A stretch of DNA of 48,202 nucleotides, from assembly GCA_021847175.1 (NCBI GenBank), contig JAJZUI010000002.1, positions 1 through 48,202 on the forward strand, in the 5' to 3' direction. The stretch is from Pseudomonadota bacterium. GTDB lineage: Bacteria > Pseudomonadota > Alphaproteobacteria > Acetobacterales > Acetobacteraceae. Of the stretch, positions 8,886 through 18,637 are shown piece after piece (the stretch's first letter is position 1; each line of letters begins with the position of its first letter). The notes under the pieces are model-generated. The model made no database searches and was not told where the DNA came from. It was given only the letters and a program-made list of their open reading frames with translations. The position numbers were made by a program, and so were the translations under genes.

Positions 8886-10781
8886 TCAGAATCCGAACAT
8901 GTGGTCCATGGAGAACCGCCCGTCCGCGGTCATCAGGCCATGATAACCGAACAGGCGACAGGTGGTATCGCGCACGAGCACATAGCCGCGCGCTCCGGCG
9001 GCCTGGATCTCGGCCGGCGTGAACACGTCCTCCGCCACGACCAGCGCCGAGCCGGAGCAGGGGATCGCGAGGGGAGCCTCGGCGACGACAGCGCCGTTGC
9101 CGTCGGTGAGCTGCAGCTTCGTTTCCGAGAGCCGATGCCACGGCGCCGAGGCCGGGTAGATCAGAAGCGCAAAACTCTTGGCGCGCGCCTCGCCGACGCG
9201 CGTGCCGAGCTTGAGGAACAGCCGCGTGGACAGACCGGGCGGCGGGCCGGAATAGCTCTGCGGCTCGTCGCGCCAGGTCATCAGGGTGTTGAACACATGG
9301 GCGCCAAAGCTACTTTCGGCCGCGTGCACGCCGTCGCGCGCCTCGGCGCGCACCAGCGCGTGCAGCCAGCCATCCGCGGCGCCGCCGATGCCGCGCGCGT
9401 AAAGCAGCTCCGCATGTCCGCCGTCGGCGAGCGCGCCCTCCGGCAGCACGTCGTCGAGATCGATCGCGACGTCATGGTTGCGCGGCAGCACGCCGAGCAC
9501 GCGCGTGGCGGCGAGGCCGCCGTCCGCGGCGAAGATATCGAGCCGCAGCGGCAGCGCCTCCTGCGTCGTCGCCATCGGCGTCGGCTGGATCAGGGTGCGG
9601 AAGCGGCTGCGCGGCAGCACTGGCAGCGGCAGCAGGAAGCCGCGGCCGAGCGCCGGCGGCAGGTCGAGGATTGCGGGATCGGGGCGCAGGTCGGAGCGCT
9701 CGACGTTTGGGTGCGCGATGCGCGTGCGCCCGGCGCGCACCACCTCGTAGCGTGGCCGCACCGTATGCCGCCCGGCGCGCATCTCGATCTGCGCCGGCCA
9801 GGCGAGGCCCGGCAGCAGCGTGCCCATGTCCACGGGAACGGAGGCAAACCCCGGCACTTCCCGCGCATAGGGTACCGGCGCCTCCGCGCCCATGCGGTCG
9901 AAGGCGACAGCGCCCGGCGGGATCGGCGTCGCGTGGCTGTTCTGCAGCCACAGCACCACGCGCTCCCCGGTTTGCGGCGCGGGGATGCCGGCATAGCGGT
10001 CGGCCGGCCAGGCATTGGCGTCGTGCGTGCAGGAAAGGCTCGCCTCGTTGCCGACGCCGTAGGTGTCGAGCGCGTACTTCACCACGTCGTGCCCCGCCGC
10101 TCCGATCGCGTGCAGGAACAGCTGGCCGGTGAACGGCCCGAGCCCGAACCGGGCGCGCACCTCGGCGCTGTCGATGGCGAAGCCTGCTGGCGGCATCGCC
10201 TCCTCCCAGGTCGCCAGCACGCGCCCCTCGGCGTCGAACAGTCGCAGCCAGAGCCGCACGGCTTTCGCCCCGTAGCCCGCCCAGTAGTTGGCGGAGACGA
10301 GCCTGGTGGAGAGCCCGTCCGCGTCGCGGAAGAACGCGAAGTTGGTCGCGAAGTTGAGCCGGTCGAGGTAACGCGGCGCGCTCAGCATCGCGGCGGGCAG
10401 CTTCACCGCGTTTAGCGTCTCGATCCGCGCTCGGGGCAACAGCTTGCGCAGCTGGCCCACGAGCCGCCCGGCATCGAAGCTCGCGATCAGGATATCCTCG
10501 GCCCCCATGGTCGCGAGGTCGGTCAGCGCCCGTGCCTTGTGCCCCGCCACGAACTCGCCGACGTGGCGGACGTCCTGGACGTGGACGGACGAGATCGGGA
10601 ATGGCCGCGGCGCGAGCGCCAGCAGCGCCGGCGCGAACCCCTCGGGGTCGACCAGCGCCAGCCTGGTCCCCGCCAGCCTGCCGGCCAGCGCCGCGAGCGC
10701 CTCGGCCGCCAGCGGGTGTGCCAGCGCCTTGTAGAGCACATTGCCGCCGGCACGCGCGTCGAAGGTCGCGATATCGAGCAT
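8886..10781 (-). CDS. large uncharacterised protein (631 aa)
   Basis: Single long ORF with high-GC codon bias, 14 bp after the ELM1-like gene; no domain recognised by eye. Confidence 0.7.
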   Translation of the reverse strand: MLDIATFDARAGGNVLYKALAHPLAAEALAALAGRLAGTRLALVDPEGFAPALLALAPRPFPISSVHVQDVRHVGEFVAGHKARALTDLATMGAEDILIASFDAGRLVGQLRKLLPRARIETLNAVKLPAAMLSAPRYLDRLNFATNFAFFRDADGLSTRLVSANYWAGYGAKAVRLWLRLFDAEGRVLATWEEAMPPAGFAIDSAEVRARFGLGPFTGQLFLHAIGAAGHDVVKYALDTYGVGNEASLSCTHDANAWPADRYAGIPAPQTGERVVLWLQNSHATPIPPGAVAFDRMGAEAPVPYAREVPGFASVPVDMGTLLPGLAWPAQIEMRAGRHTVRPRYEVVRAGRTRIAHPNVERSDLRPDPAILDLPPALGRGFLLPLPVLPRSRFRTLIQPTPMATTQEALPLRLDIFAADGGLAATRVLGVLPRNHDVAIDLDDVLPEGALADGGHAELLYARGIGGAADGWLHALVRAEARDGVHAAESSFGAHVFNTLMTWRDEPQSYSGPPPGLSTRLFLKLGTRVGEARAKSFALLIYPASAPWHRLSETKLQLTDGNGAVVAEAPLAIPCSGSALVVAEDVFTPAEIQAAGARGYVLVRDTTCRLFGYHGLMTADGRFSMDHMFGF

Positions 10782-10795
10782 CGGCCGTTGCTACC

Positions 10796-11719
10796 CTACC
10801 ACCCGAAACGTCGCCGCATCGCCTCGGCCGCCGCCGCCGTGTCGTCCAGCGCCTCGACCGGCCAGAGCTCGAGCCGCCCGCGATAGGGCCGCACCCGGCC
10901 CGCGTCGATCAAGCCCTGGGTGAACACGCGGATGCGCCGGGACTTGCCGGGCAGCCCGATCGTCATCACCGGCACGCTGGTCGCCACCGCCTCGGAGACC
11001 ATTGAGACGCTGTCCTCGGTGACCAGGATCGCGTCGGCGCAGGCGAGCATGCCGACATAGGGGTTGTCGCCTTTCATGTCCCAGACATAGGCGCCTTCCG
11101 GCTCGAGCACGCGCCTGAACACCTCGCGCACCTCGGGCGCCGTGCGGCGCGAGGGGGTCAGCGCCAGCCCGACCTTGTCCTCGCGCATCATGGTGCGCAG
11201 ATGGGTGGCGATCGCCTCGGCGACCGGCACGTCGAGGCGGAACCGCCCGTTGGAGCCGCCGACCAGCACCGAGACCAGCGGCCGGCGCAGATGCGCGAAG
11301 CGCGGTTCCCAGATCGCGCGCTCGGCCGGCAGGCGCGGCGTCATACCGTGCAGCGCGGTGCGGGCGACGAAGACGTTGGCGCCGGTGAGCCGGTCGTGCG
11401 GCGCGGTGATGACGAGGTCGAAGCGCCTTGGGTCCATGCGCGGATGCTGGATGATCACTCCGCGCGCCTTGCCCCGGAGTGAGGCGAGCACCGCCGCCGC
11501 GTTGCCCCCGCAGCCGATCAGGAGACCGGGGTATGGCGCCGATAGCCCGGCGACGCGTGCCGGCGCCGGCCACATCCGCGGCGCCAGCGCCGACCACGGA
11601 AAACGCGGCGTGAACAGCCGCTCCTCGGCGGCGATGCCCGCGACCTCCGCAAGGCCCCGAGCCTGGCTGCGCAGGCCACCGAGATCCTCGCACACCAACC
11701 AGCACGAATCTGGATTCAT
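10796..11719 (-). CDS. mitochondrial fission ELM1-like family protein
   Basis: CWLVCEDLGGLRSQARGLAE..., VLVGGSNGRFRLD, PSRRT, WDMKGDNPYVGMLACADAILVTEDSVSMVSEA motifs typical of ELM1/DUF1022. Confidence 0.8.
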   Translation of the reverse strand: MNPDSCWLVCEDLGGLRSQARGLAEVAGIAAEERLFTPRFPWSALAPRMWPAPARVAGLSAPYPGLLIGCGGNAAAVLASLRGKARGVIIQHPRMDPRRFDLVITAPHDRLTGANVFVARTALHGMTPRLPAERAIWEPRFAHLRRPLVSVLVGGSNGRFRLDVPVAEAIATHLRTMMREDKVGLALTPSRRTAPEVREVFRRVLEPEGAYVWDMKGDNPYVGMLACADAILVTEDSVSMVSEAVATSVPVMTIGLPGKSRRIRVFTQGLIDAGRVRPYRGRLELWPVEALDDTAAAAEAMRRRFGW

Positions 11720-11794
11720 GGCGGCGGCTGATGCCGGCGGGGGACCCGCGCGTCAAGGCAGGGGCGAGCCGGCGCGCCCTGCGGCGCCTTCCGT

Positions 11795-12448
11795 TCAGAA
11801 CTCCATGTCGAGTTCCTCGATCGCCTCGGGCTCCGCCAGCGCCGCCTTGGTCCAGTCCCGCATGTCGGGCCAGGCCTCGATGTGTTTCGCATAGGCCTCG
11901 CAGGGCCGGTCGAGCGACACGCCGTAGGTGCGCAGCCGCGTGACCACCGGCGCGAACATCGCGTCGGCCACGGAAAGCCGCCGGCCGAACAGATAAGGGC
12001 CGCGCCATGTGGCGATGCACTCCCGCCAGATCGCCTCGATGCGGTCGATATCGGCGCGCGCTGCGGCCCAGACGGTGAAACCGTTGCGCCGCATGCGCAG
12101 GTTCATTGGCAGCGAGGAGCGCAATGCCGAGAAGCCGGAATGCATCTCCCCGGAAATCGAGCGGCAGCGCGCCCGCGCCGTGCGGTCGGCGGGGTACATG
12201 CCGGCCTGCGGGAAGGTCTCGTTGAGGTATTCGGCGATTGCCAGCGTGTCCCAGATCTCGAGCCCGTCATGGCGCAGGCAGGGCACCAGGATCGAGGAGG
12301 AGCGCAGCAGCAGTTCCGCCCGCGCCGCGGGATCGTCGGCCGACGTGGTCTCGACTGTGAATTCCAGCCCGGACATGCGCGCCAGAAGCCAGCCACGCAG
12401 CGACCAGGACGAATAGTTCCGACTGCTGATGAGCAGGCTCGCCGCCAT
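11795..12448 (-). CDS. glutathione S-transferase family protein
   Basis: SRNYSSWSLRGWLLARMSGL, VPCLRHDGLEIWDTLAIAEYLNE (thioredoxin-fold GSH site), helical C-terminal domain. Confidence 0.85.
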   Translation of the reverse strand: MAASLLISSRNYSSWSLRGWLLARMSGLEFTVETTSADDPAARAELLLRSSSILVPCLRHDGLEIWDTLAIAEYLNETFPQAGMYPADRTARARCRSISGEMHSGFSALRSSLPMNLRMRRNGFTVWAAARADIDRIEAIWRECIATWRGPYLFGRRLSVADAMFAPVVTRLRTYGVSLDRPCEAYAKHIEAWPDMRDWTKAALAEPEAIEELDMEF

Positions 12449-12629
12449 GTTCGACCTCCTCGACGTCCCGACCCTGGCATCCCGCCGGCCATGTCGCCAG
12501 CGGACATGTCATTGCAACATTCCTGCCGGGCTGCTTTGCTTCGCCGTCGAAGGATTCGCGGATTGGCCGTCACGATCGAGACGAGCGCCGCGCAAGCCGT
12601 GGCGGGGCCTCCCCGCGCCGGACTTGCCG

Positions 12630-13859
12630 ATGCTCTATGATCTCTACCAGGCGCAGGCGCTCTGCCTCGCGCCGTCGCGCCGTTTTGCCCGCTCCGCGGC
12701 GCGCCTGCTGGAGGGCTTTGGCGAGGCACCGGCGGCGCTGGGGCTGCGCCGTGTCGCGGCCTGGTGCGAGACCTATGGCCACGCCGCGACAACGCATGAG
12801 CGGCCGCCGTTCGGAATCGAGGAGGTCATGGTCGGCGGCCGGCCGCACCTCGTCGAGGAGGAGGTGACGACGGCGACGCCGTTTGCCCGGCTCCTGCATT
12901 TCCGCAAGCCGGAGCTGGCCGGCCCGCCGCAGCCGCGCGTACTCATCGTGGCGCCGATGTCCGGGCATTTCGCGACCCTGTTGCGCGGCACCGTGCGCAC
13001 CATGCTCGCCGACCACGATGTCTGGATCACCGACTGGGTTAATGCGCGCGATGTCCCGCTTTCGGCCGGGAGCTTCGAGCTCGACGACTTTACCGACCAC
13101 GTGATCCGGTTCCTCACGCTGATCGGCCCCGGCGCGCACGTACTCGCGGTCTGTCAGCCCTCGCCCGCGGTGCTGGCGGCGGCGGCGCTGATGGCCGAGG
13201 ACGGGCACCGCGCCACGCCGCGCAGCATGACGCTGATGGCCGGTCCCATCGACACGCGGGTCAACCCCACGCGGGTCAACGCGCTGGCGCAGCAGCGCTC
13301 GATCGACTGGTTCGACCGCAAGATGACCACCACCGTTCCCTGGCCGCATGCGGGCGTTGGGCGGCGCGTCTATCCCGGCTTCATGCAGCTCGGCGCCTTC
13401 ATGTCGATGAATCTCGACCGCCACATGACGGCGCAGATGGCGCAGTTCCGCGCCCTGGTCCGTGGCGACCGCGACAGCGCCGCGGCGCACCGGCGCTTCT
13501 ACGACGAGTATCTCGCGGTGATGGACCTTCCGGCCGAGTTCTACATCGGTACCGTGCGTTCCGTGTTCCAGGAGCACGACCTGGCGCGCGGCGCCATGAC
13601 GCATCGCGGGCGGCGCGTCGATCCGGCCGCCATCCGCCGCACCTGGCTGCTGACCGTCGAGGGCGAACTCGACGACATCTGCTCCGTCGGCCAGACGCTC
13701 GCGGCGCAGGAGTTGTGCCGCCGCCTGCCAATGGCCATGAAGCGGCATCACCTGCAGACCGGCGTCGGCCATTACGGCGTGTTCAACGGCCGTCGCTGGT
13801 CGCGCGAGATCTACCCCCTGGTGCGCGAGGTGATCGAGGTGGCGGGCGCCGCGCGCTGA
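12630..13859 (+). CDS. phaZ: intracellular polyhydroxyalkanoate depolymerase
   Basis: MLYDLYQ..., VLIVAPMSGHFATLLRGTVRTMLADHDVWITDWVNARDVP, HVLAVCQPSPAVLAA (lipase-box region with Cys), TRVNPTRVN. Confidence 0.85.
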   Translation: MLYDLYQAQALCLAPSRRFARSAARLLEGFGEAPAALGLRRVAAWCETYGHAATTHERPPFGIEEVMVGGRPHLVEEEVTTATPFARLLHFRKPELAGPPQPRVLIVAPMSGHFATLLRGTVRTMLADHDVWITDWVNARDVPLSAGSFELDDFTDHVIRFLTLIGPGAHVLAVCQPSPAVLAAAALMAEDGHRATPRSMTLMAGPIDTRVNPTRVNALAQQRSIDWFDRKMTTTVPWPHAGVGRRVYPGFMQLGAFMSMNLDRHMTAQMAQFRALVRGDRDSAAAHRRFYDEYLAVMDLPAEFYIGTVRSVFQEHDLARGAMTHRGRRVDPAAIRRTWLLTVEGELDDICSVGQTLAAQELCRRLPMAMKRHHLQTGVGHYGVFNGRRWSREIYPLVREVIEVAGAAR

Positions 13860-13894
13860 GCCGCTTCGGCTCGTCCGCGTAACGCGGGGTTGCG

Positions 13895-15205
13895 ATGGGG
13901 CGCAGTTGTGGGCCAGACAGGCGTGTGCCCGGTTTTGCGCACCATCTCTGGCGCCTGCTGCCGCGCGGCCCGCGCCGGCGTGCCGCCTTCGCCGTCGCCG
14001 CGAGGCTGGCGCCCCACCCGGCGCCGGAGCCGCTGCGTCCGGCGAGTGGCATCATCGTCGCGGGCCATTTGCATCAGGCGACCGGGCTCGGCGAGGCGGC
14101 GCGCGTGCTCCGCTCGGTGATGTCGCGGCTTGGCCTGCCGGTCTGGTCGGTGGATCTCGACGCGCCGGTGCTGCCGCCCTGGCTGCCGCCCGCGGCGCCG
14201 CTGCTGATTCACGCCAATCCGCCGATGCTGCCGCTGGCCCTGCGCGCGTTGCCGCCGGGCGTGCTCGGGCAGCGCATGGTCATCGGCTACTGGGCCTGGG
14301 AGCTGACCAAGCCCTCGCCGCTGTGGCGGCGCGGCGCGGAGTTCGTGCATCGCGTCTGGACACTCTCGGAGTTTGCCGCTGAGGGGCTGGCGCCGCTCGG
14401 TGTGCCCGTCCGCGCCGTGCCGTTGCCGCTGGCGCTCGCGCCGCCGCGTCCATCGGCCCTGCTCCGGGCCGATTTCGGCCTCCCCGAGGACGCGGTGGTG
14501 ACACTGGTCTCGCTCAACCTGGCCTCCTCGCACGTGCGCAAGAACCCCGAGGCGGCGATCGCCGCGCATCGCGAGGCCTTTGGCGAGCGGCCGGATCGCA
14601 TCCTCGTGCTCAAGGTGACCAACCCCGACCATTTCCGGCGCGACATGGCGGCGCTGGTGGCGAAGGCGGACGGGCCCAACATCCGTATCCTGGCCGAGAC
14701 GCTGGCGGCACCCGACGCGCACGCGCTCACGCTCGCCTGCGACATCGTGATGTCGCTGCACCGCAGCGAGGGGTTCGGCCTGGTGCCGGCCGAGGCGATG
14801 CTGCTCGGTAAGCCGGTGGTCGCGACCGGCTGGTCCGGCAACCTGGAGTTCATGGACGCGAACAGCGCCGCCCTCGTGGGCTACAAGCTGGTGCCGGCGA
14901 TGGACCCGCGCGGCATTTACGAGGCGCCGGGCGCGGTCTGGGCCGAGGCCGATGTCGGCGAGGCGGCAGCGCATCTGCGCCGCTTGGCCGACGATCCGGT
15001 GGCGCGGGCGGAGCTCGCGGCGCGCGGGCAGGCGCATGCCGTCGCCTCGCTGGGGCCGCAGAAGCTGCTCGCCGCGCTGGCGGAAATCGGCCTCGCCATT
15101 CCCGGTGCCGTCGCCTCCCGTCCGGCGGCGCAGGCCGCGCCCGGCGCCGGTCAGTCCGTCGCCGCTCCGTCCGTCGCCGGATTCCCCGTTTCCGGGCACG
15201 CGTGA
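13895..15205 (+). CDS. glycosyltransferase, GT4/group 1 type
   Basis: HRSEGFGLVPAEAMLLGKPVVATGWSGNLEFM nucleotide-sugar binding motif; start codon uncertain. Confidence 0.8.
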   Translation: MGRSCGPDRRVPGFAHHLWRLLPRGPRRRAAFAVAARLAPHPAPEPLRPASGIIVAGHLHQATGLGEAARVLRSVMSRLGLPVWSVDLDAPVLPPWLPPAAPLLIHANPPMLPLALRALPPGVLGQRMVIGYWAWELTKPSPLWRRGAEFVHRVWTLSEFAAEGLAPLGVPVRAVPLPLALAPPRPSALLRADFGLPEDAVVTLVSLNLASSHVRKNPEAAIAAHREAFGERPDRILVLKVTNPDHFRRDMAALVAKADGPNIRILAETLAAPDAHALTLACDIVMSLHRSEGFGLVPAEAMLLGKPVVATGWSGNLEFMDANSAALVGYKLVPAMDPRGIYEAPGAVWAEADVGEAAAHLRRLADDPVARAELAARGQAHAVASLGPQKLLAALAEIGLAIPGAVASRPAAQAAPGAGQSVAAPSVAGFPVSGHA

Positions 15206-16296
15206 AGGTCCTGGTCTGGCAATGGGGGCGGCGCGGTGCCGGGCCGCTCTGCGCGGTGGCCTTCGCCCGCGAGCTGGCACGGGCCGGTGCTGCGACCGAG
15301 ATCTGCCTCTCCGCCCAGTCGGAGCTGGTCGCGACCGGCGCCGCCCCCGCGGGCACCTGGACCGAACCGACCTATGATGGCGTCGCCTCGCTGCTGGCGC
15401 GGCTCGCCGGTGCGCCGTTCGCGGTCCCGCGCCTCGCCCACCGCATCGCCGCGATGGCGCCGGACGTGGCGCTCTGCGCGATGCCGGCGGCGCTCGACCT
15501 GCTGATGGCGGCGGCCCTGCGCCGCGCCGGCGTGCCCTTCGCCGTCACCATCCACGACGCGGATCCGCACCCGGGCGAAACCTGGCTGGTGCAGATGCGG
15601 TTGCAGCGGGCGCTGGCGCGCCGCGCCGACGCGGTGGTGGCGCTCAGCTCCCATGTCGCCGTCCGGCTCGCACAGCAGGGGCTGTTCGGCCGCCAGCTCG
15701 TCATCCGCACGCCGCTGCCGCCGCTCACGGAGCGTGCGGCGCCGCCGCCCTTCGCGCATGGCGGCGTGGCGCGGCTGCTCTGCTTCGGCCGGCTGCTACC
15801 GTACAAGGGGCTCGACCTGCTGGCCGAGGCGATGCGCGCGGTGCCGGCAGGCGCGGTGGCGCTGCGGGTGGTCGGCACCGGACCGGAAGGGCTGGAACTG
15901 GCGGCGCTGCGGGCGCTGCCGGGGACCGTGGTGGAGAATCGCTGGGTGCCGGAGCAGGAGGTCGCCAACCTGCTCGCCTGGGCCGACGCGCTGGTGTTGC
16001 CTTACCGCGAGGCCAGCCAGAGCGGGGTTGCCGCGGCGGCGCTGGCGATGGGACGCTTCGTGATCGCGACGCGCGTCGGCGGCATCCCCGAACAACTCGC
16101 GGACCAGGCGCTCGCACGCCTGGTCGAACCCGATGCCGCTTCCATCGCCGCCGCCATCTCCACTTTCGCCGCCGAGCGCCCGGCCGCGCTTCCCGCCGCC
16201 GGCTACGACGCCGAAACGCTGCTCTCGGGGCTCAGGTCGATCGCGCGCGTGCCCGAATCACGTAGCGCCGCCCCTCGTGCGCCTGCCAGACGATGA
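15202..16296 (+). CDS. glycosyltransferase, GT4/group 1 type
   Basis: LLCFGRLLPYKGLDLLAEAM, LVLPYREASQSGVAAAALAMGRFVIATRVGGIPEQ; start overlaps the preceding GT stop (GTGA). Confidence 0.8.
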   Translation: MKVLVWQWGRRGAGPLCAVAFARELARAGAATEICLSAQSELVATGAAPAGTWTEPTYDGVASLLARLAGAPFAVPRLAHRIAAMAPDVALCAMPAALDLLMAAALRRAGVPFAVTIHDADPHPGETWLVQMRLQRALARRADAVVALSSHVAVRLAQQGLFGRQLVIRTPLPPLTERAAPPPFAHGGVARLLCFGRLLPYKGLDLLAEAMRAVPAGAVALRVVGTGPEGLELAALRALPGTVVENRWVPEQEVANLLAWADALVLPYREASQSGVAAAALAMGRFVIATRVGGIPEQLADQALARLVEPDAASIAAAISTFAAERPAALPAAGYDAETLLSGLRSIARVPESRSAAPRAPARR

Positions 16297-17152
16297 GGCC
16301 GGGCAGGCCCACCACGAGTTCGCGCACCCGCTTGATCATCGAGACCGCGATCGCCGAGTCCGCGGGTATGCCGACGAGGTGCCCCACCACCACGAATCCC
16401 GCCTCCTGAACGCCCAGTGCGCCGGGCACGGCGAAGCCCGCGGAGCGCGCGACCATGCCGAGTATCTCGAGGATGAAGGCAGCGACCAAGGACGTCTCGG
16501 CGCCCATGGCGTAGAGCGCCACCCAGGTCTCCGCGGTGCCAAGCACCCAGGCGAGCAGGTGCCAGAGCCCGGCGCCGAGCAGCCGCCGCCACTCCCCGTG
16601 CAGTTCCAGCAGCGCGTCGTGCAGTCCCGGCAGGCCGAAGCGTTCGGCGAGCCGGAACAGGCCCATCCGCTGTGCGACGAAGAACCCGCCGAGGCCGAAC
16701 AGCAGGGTGACGAAGCCCCAGATCAGCCCCGTCGGCTCGCCGGCGCCGAGCAGCGCGAGGGCCGCGAGAACCGGCGGCGCCATGGCGAGCGCCTCCATCA
16801 TCACGTCGAGCGTGGTCGCCGCGGTGGCGTGGGTCAGGCTGACGCCGGATCGTGCCAGCATCCGCACCGTCGCCACCCCACCGCCGATCTGGGCGACCGG
16901 GAGCATGGAGTTGATCGCCTCGCGCAGCCAGCGCAGCACCGCCATGCGCCCCTGGCCCGGCGCGCCCTCGCCCAGCAGCAGGCGCCAGGCGCGGCCTGAG
17001 ATCGCCAGCTGCAGCGCGTGGACGGCGACGGCGATGGGGATGACCCAGGCGGCGCGCCAGACATCCGCGCCGATCTCGCGGGCCCCGGCCCAGGCGACGA
17101 TCCCGGTCGCGGCGGCGGCGGCCGCCGCCGCGAGGAGAAGGCGCCATTTCAT
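16232..17152 (-). CDS. UPF0104/lysylphosphatidylglycerol synthase TM-type membrane protein (HpnL-like)
   Basis: Polytopic; LREAINSMLPVAQIGGGVATVRML and GFAVPGALGVQEAGFVVVGHLVGIPADSAIAVSMIKRVREL motifs. Confidence 0.75.
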   Translation of the reverse strand: MKWRLLLAAAAAAAATGIVAWAGAREIGADVWRAAWVIPIAVAVHALQLAISGRAWRLLLGEGAPGQGRMAVLRWLREAINSMLPVAQIGGGVATVRMLARSGVSLTHATAATTLDVMMEALAMAPPVLAALALLGAGEPTGLIWGFVTLLFGLGGFFVAQRMGLFRLAERFGLPGLHDALLELHGEWRRLLGAGLWHLLAWVLGTAETWVALYAMGAETSLVAAFILEILGMVARSAGFAVPGALGVQEAGFVVVGHLVGIPADSAIAVSMIKRVRELVVGLPGLIVWQAHEGRRYVIRARARST

Positions 17153-17250
17153 GCGGCGGGGTTTGCACGGCCTCTCGCGCCGGCGTCAACCATCTCCCCT
17201 CATGGACAGCGCACGGTTGACCGGCAGGCGCCGCTCGGCAACACACAGCC

Positions 17251-18591
17251 ATGGCCGTCCTCTACCTGCACAACACGCTGACGCGGCGCCGCGAGGTGTT
17301 CGTGCCGCTCGATCCCAGGCATGTGCGGGTCTATGTCTGCGGTCCCACGGTCTACGACCTCGCGCATATCGGCAACGCGCGCCCGGCGGTGGTGTTCGAC
17401 GTGCTGGTCCGGTTGCTGCGCCGCCTCTACCCGCGCGTGACTTATGTGCGGAACATCACGGACGTGGACGACAAGATCAACGCACGCGCCGCCGCCACCG
17501 GCGAGCCGATCGCGGCGATCACCGCCCGCACCACGGCGGATTACCACGCAGACATCGCGGCCCTCGGCGTGCTGCCGCCGGATGTCGAACCCCGCGCGAC
17601 CCAGCACATCACCGAGATCATCGCGATCATCGAGCGGCTGATCGCCTCCGGCCACGCCTACGCCGCCCAGGGGCACGTGCTGTTCTCGGTGCCGAGCTAC
17701 CCGGCCTACGGCAGGTTTTCCGGCCGCTCTCCCGACGAACTGCTCGCGGGTGCGCGCGTGGACGTCGCGCCCTACAAGCGCGACCCAGGCGACTTCGTGC
17801 TGTGGAAGCCCTCGCCGCCCGACCTGCCGGGCTGGGATTCGCCCTGGGGTCGCGGCCGGCCGGGCTGGCACATCGAGTGCTCGGCGATGAGTTGGAAGCA
17901 TCTCGGCGAGAGCTTCGACATCCACGGCGGCGGCGCCGACCTCATCTTTCCGCACCACGAGAACGAGATCGCGCAGTCGCTCTGCGCCTTTCCCGGCAGC
18001 CGGTTCGCCCGCTACTGGGTGCACAACGAGATGCTGAACGTCGACGGCGCGAAGATGTCGAAGTCGCTCGGCAATTTCTTCACCATCCGCGACGTGCTGG
18101 CGAAGGCTCCGGCCGAGGCGATCCGCATGGCGCTGCTGCGCGCACATTACCGCTCGGTGCTGGACTACTCGGACGCCGCTGTGGCCGCGTGCCGCGCCGA
18201 CCTCGACCGCTTCTACCGCGCGCTCGAGCGCACGCCGCCGACGGAGGTGGACGTGCCAGCGGCTGTGCTGGACGCGCTCTGCGACGACCTCAACACGCCC
18301 GCCGCCTTCGCGGCGATGCATACGCTGGCCGATCGCGCGATGGCGGGCGATGCCGCGGCTTCGGGCGGGCTGCTCGCGGCTGGCAAGCTGCTTGGCCTGC
18401 TCGGGAGCGCGCCGGAAGCATGGTTCCGCGGCGGCGCGGATGCCGGCTGGATCGAGGCCGCGATCGCCGAGCGCCTAGCCGCGCGCAAGGCCCGCGACTT
18501 CGCCCGCGCCGACGCCATCCGTGGCGATCTCGCATCGAAAGGCGTGCTGCTCGAGGACGGACCGGGTGGCACCACGTGGCGCAAGGCGTGA
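17251..18591 (+). CDS. cysS: cysteinyl-tRNA synthetase
   Basis: [71 protein letters not shown]. Confidence 0.97.
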   Translation: MAVLYLHNTLTRRREVFVPLDPRHVRVYVCGPTVYDLAHIGNARPAVVFDVLVRLLRRLYPRVTYVRNITDVDDKINARAAATGEPIAAITARTTADYHADIAALGVLPPDVEPRATQHITEIIAIIERLIASGHAYAAQGHVLFSVPSYPAYGRFSGRSPDELLAGARVDVAPYKRDPGDFVLWKPSPPDLPGWDSPWGRGRPGWHIECSAMSWKHLGESFDIHGGGADLIFPHHENEIAQSLCAFPGSRFARYWVHNEMLNVDGAKMSKSLGNFFTIRDVLAKAPAEAIRMALLRAHYRSVLDYSDAAVAACRADLDRFYRALERTPPTEVDVPAAVLDALCDDLNTPAAFAAMHTLADRAMAGDAAASGGLLAAGKLLGLLGSAPEAWFRGGADAGWIEAAIAERLAARKARDFARADAIRGDLASKGVLLEDGPGGTTWRKA

Positions 18592-18637
18592 TGGGCACAA
18601 GGCCTGCCGGGGCGGCGGGCATGACCGGGCGGGCAGT

